Shown: positions 5,248 through 5,582 of the stretch, one piece after another | How the letters are laid out: each line of letters begins with the position of its first letter | How positions within the stretch are numbered: position 1 is the stretch's first letter | From: Pontiella sp. | Lineage (GTDB): Bacteria > Verrucomicrobiota > Kiritimatiellia > Kiritimatiellales > Pontiellaceae | Assembly: GCA_029939385.1 (NCBI GenBank) | Contig: JAOZSZ010000106.1 | Span: 1 to 5,582 of the forward strand | DNA length: 5,582 bases | Direction: 5' to 3' | Notes under the pieces: model-generated | What the model saw: the letters and a program-made list of their open reading frames with translations, nothing else | Databases searched by the model: none | What the model was told of the DNA's origin: nothing | Program-made: the position numbers and the translations under genes

Positions 5248-5582
5248 ATGAACTCAGTTATCACCAACCTATGGTGGATTGCACCGATTTCTTCCATCTT
5301 TGCGCTTGGGTTCGCCGTCTATTTCTACAAAAAAATGATGAGCGCCGACGAAGGAAACGCCACCATGATCGAAATCGCCGGGTATGTCCGCGAAGGCGCA
5401 ATGGCTTATCTGATGCGTCAATATAAAGTCGTTGCCATCGTCTTTATTGTTCTGCTCATCATTCTTCAGGCGCTGGCCTTCTTTGGTATTCAGAATCCGT
5501 TTGTACCGATTGCGTTCCTGACGGGCGGCTTCTTTTCCGGCCTCTGCGGCTTTATTGGAATGAAGACGGCAACGGCCGCCTC
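5248..5582 (+). CDS. hppA: Membrane-bound cation-pumping pyrophosphatase, N-terminal 111 codons (cut by right edge)
   Basis: Translation from the ATG at 5248 stays open to the window end. Three hydrophobic segments lie at about 5-27, 58-80 and 84-105. Between the first two is the family signature IAGYVREGAMAYLMRQYKVV (43-62), and the third reads FLTGGFFSGLCGFIGMKTATAAS, matching the conserved start of membrane pyrophosphatases (M-PPase). These enzymes sit in the inner membrane and couple pyrophosphate hydrolysis to H+ and/or Na+ export, recovering energy from biosynthetic PPi. The catalytic loops and the residues that decide K+ dependence and ion choice lie beyond the window. The MKTAT-type third segment resembles, from memory, forms in Bacteroidota and related anaerobes. 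AAGGAG sits 5 bases before the ATG, a strong ribosome site. Confidence 0.93.
   Translation, partial: MNSVITNLWWIAPISSIFALGFAVYFYKKMMSADEGNATMIEIAGYVREGAMAYLMRQYKVVAIVFIVLLIILQALAFFGIQNPFVPIAFLTGGFFSGLCGFIGMKTATAA

Overview
The window holds seven protein genes, two of them cut by the window edges, on a bacterial chromosome of roughly balanced base composition. Nothing looks like a phage, plasmid, CRISPR array or complete insertion sequence. The gene mix (an AmmeMemoRadiSam-type radical SAM enzyme, a small nitroreductase, a membrane pyrophosphatase, a TPM-domain protein) suits a Gram-negative, possibly anaerobic bacterium. The pyrophosphatase N-terminus and the stub of the nucleotidyltransferase remind me of PVC-group (Kiritimatiellota/Lentisphaerota/Verrucomicrobiota) or Bacteroidota proteins. 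That placement is a memory-based guess.

Left block, minus strand (1-2488). Transcription runs leftward through a YajD-type HNH protein, an overlapping AmmeMemoRadiSam radical SAM enzyme, a 251-bp gap, a secreted TPM-domain protein with a glycine-rich tail, and the first 48 codons of a minimal nucleotidyltransferase. The gap contains the most structured non-coding element of the window: a 76-bp palindrome with 21-bp arms and a second, nearly concentric palindrome inside it. The HNH and radical SAM genes look translationally coupled. The TPM and nucleotidyltransferase genes are 20 bp apart and probably form a second short unit.

Middle, plus strand (2687-4549). A stand-alone tryptophan synthase beta chain with a variant PLP-lysine motif (HKLNH where the classical form is HKINN) is transcribed divergently from the HNH gene, with no trpA next to it. 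After a 201-bp gap with a GC-rich hairpin and a second inverted repeat comes a 149-residue protein that is little more than a single PAS domain.

Right block (4565-5582). A small FMN nitroreductase-family gene runs leftward and ends 15 bp from the PAS gene, tail to tail. It is divergent from the N-terminal part of a membrane-bound cation-pumping pyrophosphatase that runs off the right edge.

I did not find a convincing new multi-gene system. The observations most worth following are the nested palindrome, the YajD/AmmeMemoRadiSam overlap, the variant stand-alone TrpB, and the orphan PAS protein with an inverted repeat in its leader.
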